Positions 36,026-48,228 of a DNA stretch of 64,000 nucleotides are shown here, piece by piece. Under the pieces are notes generated by a model. The model searched no databases. It saw only the letters and a program-made list of their open reading frames with translations, and was not told where the DNA came from. Within the stretch, counting starts at the first letter, position 1. Every line of letters begins with the position of its first letter. The position numbers and the translations under genes are program-made. This DNA comes from Callaeas wilsoni (Eukaryota; Chordata; Aves; Passeriformes; Callaeidae). The stretch is taken from assembly GCA_013398955.1 (NCBI GenBank), contig VWPU01011632.1, forward strand, positions 91,675 through 155,674, read 5' to 3'.

Positions 36026-39000
36026 CTAAGGAGAAGGTGAACATCTTCATTCTGCATTTTGGCTGGGTTTATTAATAGATTTGCATTTATTAAATTAGTT
36101 TTTACTAGGCTTTCATTGTGTCATAGGTCAATATTCTATCTGAGTACTCAAAGGGTGGTTCTGGAAGTGGAAAGCAAATTCTTTTTACAGCCATGATTTA
36201 TCCTAATGTTGAATACTGTATCATATTAGCAAAACATTTATAGTGTGAGAGATGTATGAGTCAAAGTATTACATTAATAGTTTAAATTGAAGACGGGCCA
36301 GAATTTTTCTGTGGTGTCCTCTGATGTGTATATGTAATGGAGTGAACAACCAAAAGGAAATTTGAATGCAGTAAATCAAATTGTTGCTCAACCCACCATC
36401 AGGAATCAGAAGAAAGTTTACACAGCTGCCTCTCAGCAACTGCTAATAACAAAGTGTATTTCTACCATCCTCTAGACACAAGTAATATTTTTACCTAGGT
36501 GAACAGCAGCACTTGGCTGGCAGCAAGTGGAGGAAAATGTCACTTTTTTTTTTTTTCCTAAATTTTCTTCTCTTTTAATTGGGGATTATTGACAATATTT
36601 GCTTACTTGGGGTGTGTTGTGCTGGAGATCTTCACCACGTGGTTGCCCTGCAGCTCCTGAGGAGCTGTATTCATCCTTCTCTGGTGGCAATGGGAATCCC
36701 ACGGTGGCTGCTGTGTGCAGTGGGTCTGGCAGTGATACAGAGTTGGGACTCACTGGCCAAGCACTAACACCCAGAGACTCCGAGCATTACTGGGGTGCCC
36801 TGTCTAGATCTCATTTCCAAAGGGCTGGGTTGGATTCAGAATGATGTCCAGCTCTGTCATGGGTCTTTTGGATTATTATGGACAAATCTTTTTATTGCTT
36901 CATTTCTCCACTTCCCCACAATAAAATGAAATAATGCTATTTACCTTCTCTGAAGAGTGGGGCAAGCTTGCAAGTAGGAAATAGGATGAAAGTTAGGCAA
37001 GAGTTTTGTTTTAAAACATTGGCACTTAACTCTTGAATACTATCAATGATTTCTGAATCCTTCCATTTCTTACAACCAGGTCTCTACAACCTCAGTTCAC
37101 CTCCCTCTGCTGACGCCTTTAGATGTTCTGCTCCACAGCTGCCACTGAGATTTCTGTAGGGCTCTGTTATCATTCTGGGCAGAAGATAGTCAGACTTTGA
37201 GATAGGCAGGCTCTGTGTGGATGCCTCTCTGGTTTTTTGCACGCATTGGAAAGAGCATCAGAAGGCAGTGAGAAGGGAGGAAGAGAAAGCACAGGCATTT
37301 CAGAGAGACAGGACCGTGTCTTTGCCGTAGAGCTCTGATATTATGCCAGTCTGATCCCTTACAACAAAATATTGGCATGTTATAATCCATGCTGTTATTT
37401 TCTCAGCGTGAAGCAGTGATTTACAAAGACTTGATCACAAGCTGCAGCTTTCTCTTCCCCTCCTCAGTGTTCCATCTCCATTATCCTAACATGTTAATGC
37501 AGAGAACACTGCTTGGTACCATCAGATGTCTTGCAGGAGGACACCTGCCAGGTGACAAGTGCTCCTTTCCACACTGCCGTGTGGGACTCTGCATCTTGAT
37601 TGCTTTTAAACTGGTGAGTCTCCCCGGACAGAAAAATGCTGTGCTGAGAATCAGTTGCTGCAAATGTATGTGTGAGAATACTCCCTGGAGTATATCCAGC
37701 AGCTGGCTTAGAAATTCAAAGCCGCTTTCTCTAAGAATAGGACATGATTTAATATATTTAGAGAGGGGTCTTATCAATGTTAATGAAATTCTCTGTACCC
37801 TCTGCACTCCCATCTATAATTTCCTTTATTCAGGAAGTAGATGAGGGTCTCAGTACTGCACCCCTCTGCTGGGGGTGCTTTGTCGTGCAGGGCTCTGCAC
37901 CCTCACCTTGTTTTCAGGGCAAGGGATCTCGTGGATAGCTGATAATGGTTCTGTTTGTCAGTACTGCTCTGTGCAGAGTTGGGTATTTCTAGGTACGTGG
38001 TTCTGGGGCAGAATAGTTGAAAGGGTTAAAAACCTCATATTTTGGTTTCACAGACACCTTTAATGCCAAGTGAATCAGCCGGGACAGAGCTCAGCACCAA
38101 CAGAGCTGCAGTGAAGCTGCCCCTGAGCTGGCTCTGAACAAGATCATTTCAGTGTGTGCACATGGGGAAGGAGAAATGCCTCGGATGCCTTAAAGGAGGT
38201 GCTGAACCTTAGAGCATGAATTCGTAGGTCCCACGTGCAGTTAACGGAGAGAGCCAGCGGCCCCAGGGTGTGACCCAGTCTGCATCACCCTGCCCAGCTG
38301 CTCTGTGCCCACTGACTAAGGAGAGCCAGGGTTCTGTCAGGGGCCCTGGGGAATCTGCCATCCTGCAGCACAGCCTGAGGGCAGAGCTTTTCTGCATGTA
38401 CTATTTACATTTCTTAGGACTGCTCAGAGCAAGGTGCTCCTTTTGCTTGTTTTGGCTAGGCCAGGTATGGGCTTTCCTTCAGCATTTTTTGGTTAAATTG
38501 TTTATTAGCACAAGATAATTGAAGAGTATTGCATCTCCTCAGTGCCATGTTAGGTTAAAGCACCAGCAAGCAGAGTCTTTAAGCTTTGCACATCCTCGTT
38601 GTGTGGTATTGTGGTTAATGTTGCAATGAAAGACCAGGCCCTTGCTATGCAATATTAAGCAGAAAAGGATACAATTCAGTACTACTACTCTGGTAGTTAA
38701 GCATGTCATGTTTCCATACTGTAGTACTAACGTGAAGGGAAAAATAACCCAGACCAAGACTGTCAGCTTCTAAAGTGGTTTAGCTTCACAGAACCCATAG
38801 GAATAAGCTGCAGATCTGACACACAGTGATACAGCCTGTATCAGCTGGAGTGTAGCAGTGACATGAAATCTAGGGCTTGTCATGGTCTGGACAACCCAAG
38901 CCCTGCCCCTGAATCATGCAGATGTTAGGTTGGATAAAGAACTTACTGTGTGCAAAGACATTTTTATTCCTTTTAGCAGACATAGGATACTCATATGTAG

Positions 39001-42000
39001 TATAAGCCACAACAATAGAGAAAGTTTAATAGTTTTGACTCATATGCACTGTTTGGTTCAAAGACCTTTGAATGTAATTACAACCAGACAATGTGAGGAA
39101 CAGGATGGTGTTAAAAGACAGCCAGGGAAAAAGCCATATACACACACAAGGTGGAATAAGTCTGTAAGGAAAAATGTTTTATATTTAATATTTTGATTTC
39201 TTCTTTTCCTCTCCTGCCTTCATCTGAACTCAAATCACATCCAATAATATTATTAAAGAACCTCCAGCCATTCTGCATCATGGTGGGGGTGGTTTTGGCA
39301 GCAATTTTATTTTTTTTCCTCACCTCAGACACAAGTGGGTGATATTTCTCCTGAGCGTCTGCTGTTATCCATAAATAATCCAGGATGCTGACCTGTATGT
39401 TGGAGAGCTTAGTAATCAGGAAATTTGTAAAAAGTAATGACTCACCTGAACCTTCAAATTAAAGATCAGCTATGATTCAACTGGACTCTCCTAACTGCCT
39501 CATTTTAGGTTTAAGATTCTCATCTGTTTTAAACCTAGTTACCATGGAAAAACAATAAAGAAGCCTTGCATATACATATATTTTGTTCAGTGACACCTGA
39601 CTTTCCCCTCCAGGGGAATAGGTTCATAATTCCGACACATTTTTATCAAAATAAGCAACCTAAACAAAATTCAAAATACATAGCCTCACAGAAGATTTAT
39701 TATATTTGCCTTATGTTATATTGTTTTATATTATATTTGACTTATTAGTTTCAGCTGTGAAGAAGTCTTTTTATAAGCAGAGAAAAAAAATCCAGAGAGG
39801 AAAAACTACTTATCCAGCCAAAGAGAGCGCAGTCATAGAACAGTCATCTAAATCTTCCACACCATTGTAAAAAATTACCACTTAATGGTTTCTAGCTTAA
39901 AAAAAGAAATCATAAAGAGAAGTTCTTGGGATATAACAAGTCAAAATAAGGACACTTTTACAAAATAAATAAGATTTTCACATGAGAATCACTGTTTCCA
40001 ACTCAGCCCAAATCCTTTTTAAGCTTTTAAAGAATCATTGTCATTACCATGCATTCTCTTCTGTTTATTGTTTAATCCTGTGCAGCTTGCAAGGCAATTA
40101 CTTCACTGCAAGTTTGTGTTTATGCACCTAAAGTTAGGCTGCTTTATTTGTTGAGGGTGATTATAATTCACTCAGCTACTGGCAAGAAGGCAGATTCCTC
40201 TGTACTATTCACAGTGTGCTGGTACATTAGAAAATAGAAAGAAAACAGAATGATCAGGGTGAAAACTGCTTGGGTATTAACATTTCCACAGGGAAGAGCA
40301 CTTAGGGTCTAGTGCAAAGTTCTTTATTGTTGCAAGGATAGGACTCTTGTCCAAAGTTTAATGCTGCATCAAAAAGCCTATGTAAAAAAAGTCTGAAGGC
40401 AGTCTTGAAATCAAAATTAGACTGGGGGGATGTTACTACATTTTACTGCCTTTTTTATTCTTTTGATAGAAGAGCAAAATCTCAAATGAGGTAAAAGCCA
40501 AAGCCACATTCACGCCGGATTAAGATGCAAAACTGGAAAAACTGATCTGAAAACAAGTAACTGTAAAGTCAGAGATATCCCTGTGGCAGCCCATGTATGT
40601 GAAGTGTAGGTGAAGGCCCTCATGTCCCAATTTTTTCTCAAGGCCATTTCCCTTTGTGTTTGCAGACTGGCTCATAGCTGAGGGACCTGGAGCAGGAGCT
40701 GGGTCTGTGCCACGAGAGCAGCAGAGCCCTGGAGCCAGCCCGCAGTGACCCAGGGCTGCATGTGTACCTGAAGGTGAAGGTCTGTATCCCTGAGGACAGG
40801 AAACTTTTCACTGACCTCTAGAAACTTGTTCCTGTTTTGAAGACATAGAAAAAATGGGGTGCACTTTGAGAAACTTAAAACCCCCAACTGCTCACACTAA
40901 GGAACAAACACTGATGGACATCCAGTCCCTACTTCCAAGTTAAAAGATTTTGAGGTGTTCCTTGTGTGCCTGGAATTTTTTAGCGGTACTAGCTTTGGCT
41001 GGTGAGGTTAACATAGCAAGCACAGATATCTAGCTTGGATATCTCATCTCACACCTTCTCCTGTTGCTCAACTTTATGCCATTTTCCTTATGTCTCTTTC
41101 AGTTTTCCGCCAAGTAATTCAGAGCTGCCACCATCTTCTAAAACTTTTGTGCCATATGAGATGCTTCTATACCTTGATAAATGTACTGTTTATTTGTCTT
41201 GTACACCATTTTTCTTCCTCTGCTTCTGCCCTTTAGTTTCACAGTGTCATTCAAGGGCTTTAATCTCTTCCAAACCCCTGCAGGAGTGTCTGCAGTTTGG
41301 TAGGGCTTTCCTCCTTCGTATTCTTAAAACGAGAGTTTAATCACAACATGGGTTTCCCTCTGAAGTCTTCCTTTAACAGGGGTGTTCTTGTTTTATTTTC
41401 TTTCTACACCTGAAGCTCAGGCTTCTACCTAACTCAGAAGGGATTTGAAATTGGGTGCAAGCTGACTGTAGATGAGGGAAAGGAAGTGAGCTTGTTTTGA
41501 TGGCAAAGGGGCAAGTTTCCACTCTTCTCAAGATTTACTATATGGCTTTAATACCCATTAGTTGAAACAGAATAAGAAATTATATTAGAAGTGCTTTGGA
41601 TGGAGCTTTAACAGTGCCCAGATTACATGGTTTTCTGTGGGCAAAATATACAGTAGAAGTTAATTCATATAAGCAGAAGTGTTCATGAAACTTGAACAAA
41701 TTCTCCAGGGGTCAGTCCTTTTAAGTGCTGTCTTAACTTTGTCAGGTTTAAAAGTCAAGCCCCCAAAACTGTGAAGCCTTGAGTCCACGTTCCATTGGAT
41801 TCTGTGTGCTTACTGATATTACTGTGTGTCCACGGAAGGCCAGTGGAACAGGGTTTTGACCTGGCCTGTGGGACCAACAGGACATTACTTTCTTGTCTGA
41901 CAGAGAAATCCCACTCCTTTTCTGGACAGGTCTGTGTGAAAGCAATGCCACAGGAGTTACAGAAAAAACACAGAAGAGAGACCTTTTCCCAGATGTGAGT

Positions 42001-43015
42001 AGACAAGATACTGTGCTTTAGAAGACAAACAGAAAATTACACCAGTGTTAAGTCCAAACTTAAACTCGGCAGCATCAAGTCCAGCTCCAGCACCTTGCTT
42101 GCACAGGAGTCCAGCAGTCTTCAGCTCCCTAGTGACACAGTGCCGGTTTGTGCCAGCCAGTCTCTGCTAGGATGTATGGAAAGGGTTTGGCATCGTCTGC
42201 AGGGTGTACAATGGACAGAATTTCACCAAACTCAAGGACGCCTCGTTGCGCACCACAGAAGTATCCGTTCAGAATTCAATTTTTCTGTGTGCCCAAACCC
42301 AGCCTTATTCATTTTCCCTTGGGGATTTCACTAGCAAGGACTTCTTAAGAGCCTAATGGGAAACACTAGGCAGCCTTCACAATTGCTGTTGGGGTCTTCC
42401 CAACTTCGTATGGGAGAGACCACAGTGAGAGAGGGTACGGTGTCACTTTGTGAGCAGAGACATGTTTGTGCTCCTTTCTCTGAAAGGCCTTTCATTGAAA
42501 AAAGAAGCATTTTAAGTTTTGTTCAGGGCCTTCTTTCCATTTCCCCCTTCCTTTGAGTTGCATCAAGAACTTTTAAGCCCCTTTGCTATACTCTGTGCTC
42601 CCTTTTTGCCTAGGAACCCTCCTTCAGAACCTGCTTGGGTTCACAGATTACCAGTTCTATCAGGACTCTGTTTTGCTTAAACAGTTTCTTTTTGCTCCAT
42701 TTCAGATGTGCAATGACTTCCAGCATGGGATTTAGAGTGAGTCCAAGCACACTTTGCTGGTTTGAGCAAAGTAGGCTGTAGGGAAACCATGACAGACTGA
42801 GTTGCCTTTGTGTGCAGGCAGTGCGTGGCAAGGGGCACAGCAGAACAGCCACACACAGTGGCTTCAGGCCCTCCAAGATGTACCTTAGAGCCTGTCAGGG
42901 AGCAAGAGGGGCTTTTTGGCTCTGTTTGATAAGCTCTTAAATCTCTTAAAAATTCCACTTTGGTTGAGGACGTTGAGGAGATGGTCAAATCTGACTGATT
43001 TGTCCTCTTTATCCT
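36026..43015. other. Non-coding sequence, no gene seen
   Basis: About 7 kb without a recognised gene. A T run lies at about 36545-36556. The plus-strand frame at 37389-37844 (151 codons) and the overlapping minus-strand frame carry no motif and are shared by both strands, so I regard them as chance. The 40010-40200 segment looks like compact unique sequence with TAAT and CAATTA words and may be conserved non-coding DNA. Confidence 0.5.
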
Positions 43016-43059
43016 GGTATAACAAAAAAGGTTGTAACAAATAGGTATAACAAAAAAGG
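43016..43059. repeat. 16-bp direct repeat, 28-bp period
   Basis: GGTATAACAAAAAAGG occurs at 43016-43031 and again, unchanged, at 43044-43059, separated by TTGTAACAAATA. That spacer itself contains a shortened GTAACAAA echo. This looks like a recent slippage-type duplication in A-rich DNA. Confidence 0.9.
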
Positions 43060-46000
43060 GCTAAAATGTCAACATAATTAGTCTTTTTAGTAGCTTTTAT
43101 TTGTTATCTTACATATGACTTCATAATTGCAATTAAACCTGATGTGAGAAGATTCCAGAACCATTTTTATAAAAGAAAAAATAGTTTTATTTCTGATAAA
43201 TTCAAACCAACTCAGAAGAACAGCATCTCATTCACCAACCCTACCATATTTACACTACTTTTTTTGGTCTCTTTTGCCTTCAGAGCACTGCAGTAATAAC
43301 GACATCCCACAGCCATGATAATGGCAAAGTTCCTGTCAATATTCTTTGCAGCTCTTTGCCACTTTGGTGAGTACTGTATTTCTCCTGTGCAGAACTGCAC
43401 AAGTTTCTTGTCTTTCCTTTTAACAGAGGTAGCTTTTTTCTCTCAGCAGAAACTCTACTTCAGCAGCTGTGTGTTCTGCTAAGCTTGTCTCAGGAAGGTC
43501 CTGGAAATTTCTTCCCTGTCAGAGCTTCCTGCTTTGCTCTTTGACACAATAATCCTTAAAGCATAATAGTCTCACAGGAGTATTTTATGAATTTAAGCCC
43601 CAAATGGTTTGAGATTGGCATGTGAAGCTTCTAAAGCTGTGTGAATGAGAAATGCCCTTTTGGCCTATTTGGAATCACGTCAACTGTCATCTTGTCTGCT
43701 TAACTTTATAAATGTGATAAGTATGCCTCAAATTTTGTGTATATAACTGCACAGATTGGAATTTACCTTTTTTTTTTAAATCCAGTAGCATGTAAATGAT
43801 TTCCCATGACATTCCACTTCTGGTTTGGTGGTCTTGGAGAAGCTGTTTGCAGTTATGTAATAACTTCTCCAGACACTGGTGAACCTTATGCACAAACTGT
43901 CTGACTCAGGTTTTGCTGCATCAGGTGGAAGCAGGCACATGGTACTTAGCTTAGGGACTAAAACTGGGCTTTCAGGGGCAAGTGCAGATGGGGGGAGCCT
44001 TTTTTGAGACAGCAGATGATGCATGTTTTACAAATCCTCTCAGTAAAACCTGCTTGCTTGCTCGCTTTCATCTTATAGCTAAATTCGGTTATTAGAATTA
44101 TAAGTTGCCTGCTTAAATCCCTTTTGCTGTTCAATTAGTTGCTGTATTTACCTCACACTTATTCTTAAACCATAACTCTGTGCTTTCTTCAACAGCTGTC
44201 ATACTTCAGTGCAGACTAACCTCTTTAACTCAGTGAGGAGTATGACTGTGACTGTTTCATATGTGCTTTTTATGATCACAGTCACTTGCAAACTGCTTTA
44301 AGTTCTATGGGGATAAAAGACTCCATAAATCTCTGATTATGGTTATTATGACTATGCTAACGAGCTGGCTGAGGAACAAGAAATTCTGTCTTGCAACAGC
44401 CCCTAAGGTTTTGAAATTCTCCACTGGAATGAGATCAAACCTTTTACTGTCTGTGAAGTAGAGCTGTTGAAACATCCATTTTCAGATTCCCAAGTCAGAC
44501 TTTTTTAAAAATTTGGGATCTTTGTGACTTTGCTTGAGATCCCAGATTCCTACCCTAACTAAACTCTAGCTGTTGTTAAATAACATTTTATTTAATGAAA
44601 AATGTTTTGTCGAAAACATTTTGAAGGGCTGTAGCATTGATTTCTAGAATTTCCATTTCAAGGAGAAAACACCACACATTCTTGTCCTTTATTTGGGAAA
44701 TAGGAACTTACTGTACTTCTTTATGTTTAGAGCTTTGTAAACAGATCCTAACGGAGATAAGATTAGTAAACAATTGACAAGGGTGTGCATTTCTGGTGTC
44801 TACCTCAAAAGAGAGTACACCACCAGTCTGAATGTCACACTCCCTTGGCTTTGTGCACTGCTTGCTTTCTTCAGTCACTCGTGTGACACGTGCCAATTTT
44901 CACTAACCACAGAAAACAGGTCTTTAAAACACACAGGGAGAACGATCAGATAACACCAGCATGCAAAATGCATTGTGCTGAAATGGAATTATTAGGTGAC
45001 CTCTGGGAGAGTGGCCAGGGGGAAGGTGGATAACTATGTGTCTTGAAAATAAATTGTCCTTCCACTGCCTCAGAAAAGGAATGTGTGAAAGAAGTCAAAG
45101 GTCTTTTACCAACTGGAGCTTTCAAACGTGTTGAGAGAGCAGAGCAGCTGCACAAGGTCTGCGAGGCTGCCCACACATAGCTGCAGTTCAGAGCATGGGG
45201 CGAGCAGCTCAGGCAGTGCTCTGGTGACAAATGGACATTTCTTAGTAAGTAATTTTGCCACTGTTAAACAGGCTTGCATCCCGATTTCATTCTCTGTGTC
45301 CCTACACTTTGCAGAGACAACGACGTCAAGCATTAGTGTGTTTCAAATGGACTTTTTTTTGTTCTTCGACACGAAAGAGAGAACTATGCACACCTCAGCT
45401 ATGGCGGGGGAACTGAAATCTGGCTGTGTGCTGTGCACTTGCAGCCTCTCCACACTTTGGGATGGAAAGTTCCCATCAGTGTCATGTGGGACTTGCCCAT
45501 TATGTTTTTTCTCCATATTCCTAAGCACCATTATGAAAAATGGATGTGTTCCTTCTGTTAGAGATCGGGCAATACTGTAGAAAATAATCTGTTCACAGAA
45601 TTACAGGAGAGACTTTTGCCTGCATCTAGGTCATTATTCTCTTGGTTCTGCTTATATAGCTCCTGTTTCTCCCCCATTCTACAACCTTCTCATGTGAAGA
45701 ATTTATTGTATTGATTAATTTCCAAATATCTCCTGTGGTTTTGCCATCTAAAATTTCAGCTACTTGCCAGCTCATAACAAGCAAAAATATCAAACAGGGA
45801 TTGTCTGAGTTCAAACTCTTTTATGTATTTTCTGGATGAGGAATATTTTCGGCACTGCTAATCTTTTCCACCAACCCTTTTTTGGAAACATGGAGGGCAG
45901 AGATAATAGTCTAAGTGAGGAGGGGCAATAAACTTTTTTGACTTTTTGTAATATAGTGATGTGGTAATATCTGGGACGTGTCCATGTGGTCTGGTTGTTT

Positions 46001-46259
46001 GATGTTGAGAGCTCCTGTGTGTTTCAAAGCTGCAGCTAAAAATTCTCAGGAGCGAGAGCACAAAGAAAGTGACTGGAAGGGACAGCTTGAATAATCAGAA
46101 ATACCCTTCTGAATTGTTTCTCCCAAATCCTTCTTGTGTTTCCATCTTTCAAGTGTTTCTTTTCTCCTGTTGAGACACCACACCCCACAGAACAGGTGGA
46201 GTGGCAGCAATACTCACATACATAAAATTAACAAGGAAGACACAGATGAATGTTTGGGT
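43060..46259. other. Non-coding sequence, no gene seen
   Basis: About 3.2 kb without a recognised gene or repeat family. Frames up to 150 codons (45128-45580) lack motifs and overlap others on the opposite strand. Confidence 0.5.
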
Positions 46260-46390
46260 TTGGGTGGGTTTTTTTTTTCTTATTGCTCTTTGTTTGTTTT
46301 ATGGAGTTTGGGGTTTTTTAAATTTGTTTCTATTAGTTTGTTTTTCTTTGGGGGGGTTGTTTGTTTCTATTAGTTTGTTTTTCTTCTTGT
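46260..46390. repeat. GT-rich tract with a perfect 26-bp duplication
   Basis: The stretch is dominated by T and G (TTTG and GGGTT words). Inside it a 26-base block containing TTTCTATTAGTTTG occurs at 46323-46348 and identically at 46360-46385. An 11-base spacer with a G7 run separates them. Exact identity argues for a recent duplication. Confidence 0.9.
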
Positions 46391-47917
46391 AACAACTAGT
46401 TTAAGCATTTCATGTAACTAGGCTTATCTACTGCTCCTCCAGCAGACAGGAGTGTTTTGTTTATTTTAGCTTGATGGCTAAATCCTTTAAGCTTCCCAGA
46501 AACTTACTCCTGCATTTCAAAGAGCGCTGTGAATACAAAGTGAAGACAAATATAAATATGCAGAATGAACTGTCACCCTAGCATTACTTACTTATTACTT
46601 ACTGTGCATTTGCCTGTGATGATTTGAGTGCCTTTGTCTCAGTTCATTTCTGTAGTCTTGGTCTTGCTCTTCTTGGACTGCTGCTCTTATTGGCATTTCC
46701 ATGTTCCCCATAGCAGTTTTTTCAGGATTTCTTCACTTCCAGACCTTGTAAACCTCGCTCTTCTGCTTGATGTTGCTCCCAGTCACTGTAGCAAATCTAA
46801 AAGATTTGGTCTGAAAACATGTAGTTCCCATTTAAGGACTAAATTGAAGCTTTTCCTGAGAGATTTAGAGCAGGGTGGTGTCACCCTGCGTGTATGTCCT
46901 TTGGAGCCCAAGAGAAGGCTGTGTCGCTCTCAGGACACTAGTGTGGCTCTCCATCTCTCACCAGCTACCTCACTTCATCAACCATGATGATTTGGTCACC
47001 TTGGGCTCTCCTCTGTTCTCAGGTAGAGATGTTGCTGATCAGATAGGCAGGCACCTGTGATCAGATTAGAGAAATACAGCCAGCAGTGTCACACAGCACA
47101 CAGTCCCCCCACGCCCCACTGTTCCTTTACTTCTTTCCCTTGGCTGCCTTCTCTCCAGTTCAGATCCAGGGCCTGGCTCCGCTCAAATCCTCTTGTGTTT
47201 TTCCTATCATTGACTGATAGAGGAGAAACACTAGGCAGACATCACACACTCGTGAGTTGTGTAGATGGCAAAATGTAATGTCTTTTTTTAAAATGTAAAG
47301 CAATTGCATGGTTAAGCCATAAATCCAATAAATGAATAGGGTCATGTTAGTTAAAGGACTTCAGAGATTGCCTTTGCTGCCACTAAAAGCTGTTAACATG
47401 TCACTGCAGGAAGTGACAATGTGCCCATGCAAAATGAATGTTATTTAAAGTACTACATTGCATAGGAAGCTAATTCCAGAGCTGCTGTTTTAATGACTTT
47501 AACATTCACAAATTAACACCTAAGTAAGTGCAGCGAGCAGAATAGATGCATGTTTACATTGCTTTGAGACCTTTTCTTTAATTTTCCTAAAGTTTTTTTT
47601 TCCTAAATCCCTTTGCATTTAGTCCTCTGGAATCAGTGAAGATGCCTAAGCTAGTTTGGTAAACCACAAAAGCAGGTGGTTTGCTGCAGCATCCTTGAGG
47701 CAGTTTTGGCCTAGCAGCTGATGAGGTGGGTTACAGCCTGCATCCCACTGCCCACAGGCAGCCGTGTCACCTTTCCCACAGTCCAGGTCTTGGTATCTTT
47801 TGGAAAGCCAACTTGTCTGTCCTTCACTGGTGTTGTGGTGAATGAACCAACCAGGGGGCCACAGAGCCCAGAAAAAGAGGTTTGGTGGGCTGGTTCCAAA
47901 GAGTAAAAACCCCTTTC
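46391..47917. other. Non-coding sequence, no gene seen
   Basis: No gene recognised. A plus-strand frame of 119 codons at 46628-46987 has a hydrophobic start but no known motif and no support from splice sites. The segment 47385-47540 (AT-rich, with ATGCAAAA and several TAAT words) could be conserved non-coding DNA. Confidence 0.5.
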
Positions 47918-48228
47918 TGTGAGGATGGCTTCTGCCTTTGAATTCCTAGGATTCCTGAGGGGCAGCTCAGTCTACAGCTGACAGACACCCTTTGTACCCC
48001 CTAAGGGAAGGTATCCTGACCTGTCCCGCCTTTCTCCTCTTCCTATAGGTAGGGACCTATGCCATCCCTGCCCCCTTCCCTGTATCCCTTTAAAAAGCCC
48101 CTCAGTCTCTGGTCTTGTTCTCTTTGTATCCAGTCCCGTTCGAGGGAGCTCCTACAATAAACCCTGGGAACACCGGCCGAAGGGCCACCTCTGCTCATTT
48201 GTTTCTGGCCACGCCTGGGCTATCCACA
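47918..48228 (+). mobile_element. LTR-like element, plus strand
   Basis: The proposed start TGTGAGGATGGCTTCTGCC leads into a pyrimidine-rich U3. TTTAAAAAG at 48089-48097 is a TATA-like box. A CT-rich leader with CTCTGGTCTTGTTCTC follows, and AATAAA lies at 48156-48161, about 60 bases downstream. The sequence then turns CpG-containing (CACCGGCCG) as many U5 regions do. The proposed end is TATCCACA at 48228. The end is uncertain: CpG-rich sequence continues to about 48620, so U5 could be longer or retroviral leader could follow. I found no target-site duplication and no retroviral coding sequence. The gamma-type compact promoter layout is inference. Confidence 0.6.

Noticed and set aside
37389..37844. 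151-codon open frame with a 110-codon frame on the opposite strand
   Set aside because: No family motif; long frames on both strands over the same bases point to low stop density by chance.
45128..45580. 150-codon open frame on the plus strand
   Set aside because: No motif, overlapped by several minus-strand frames of comparable length.
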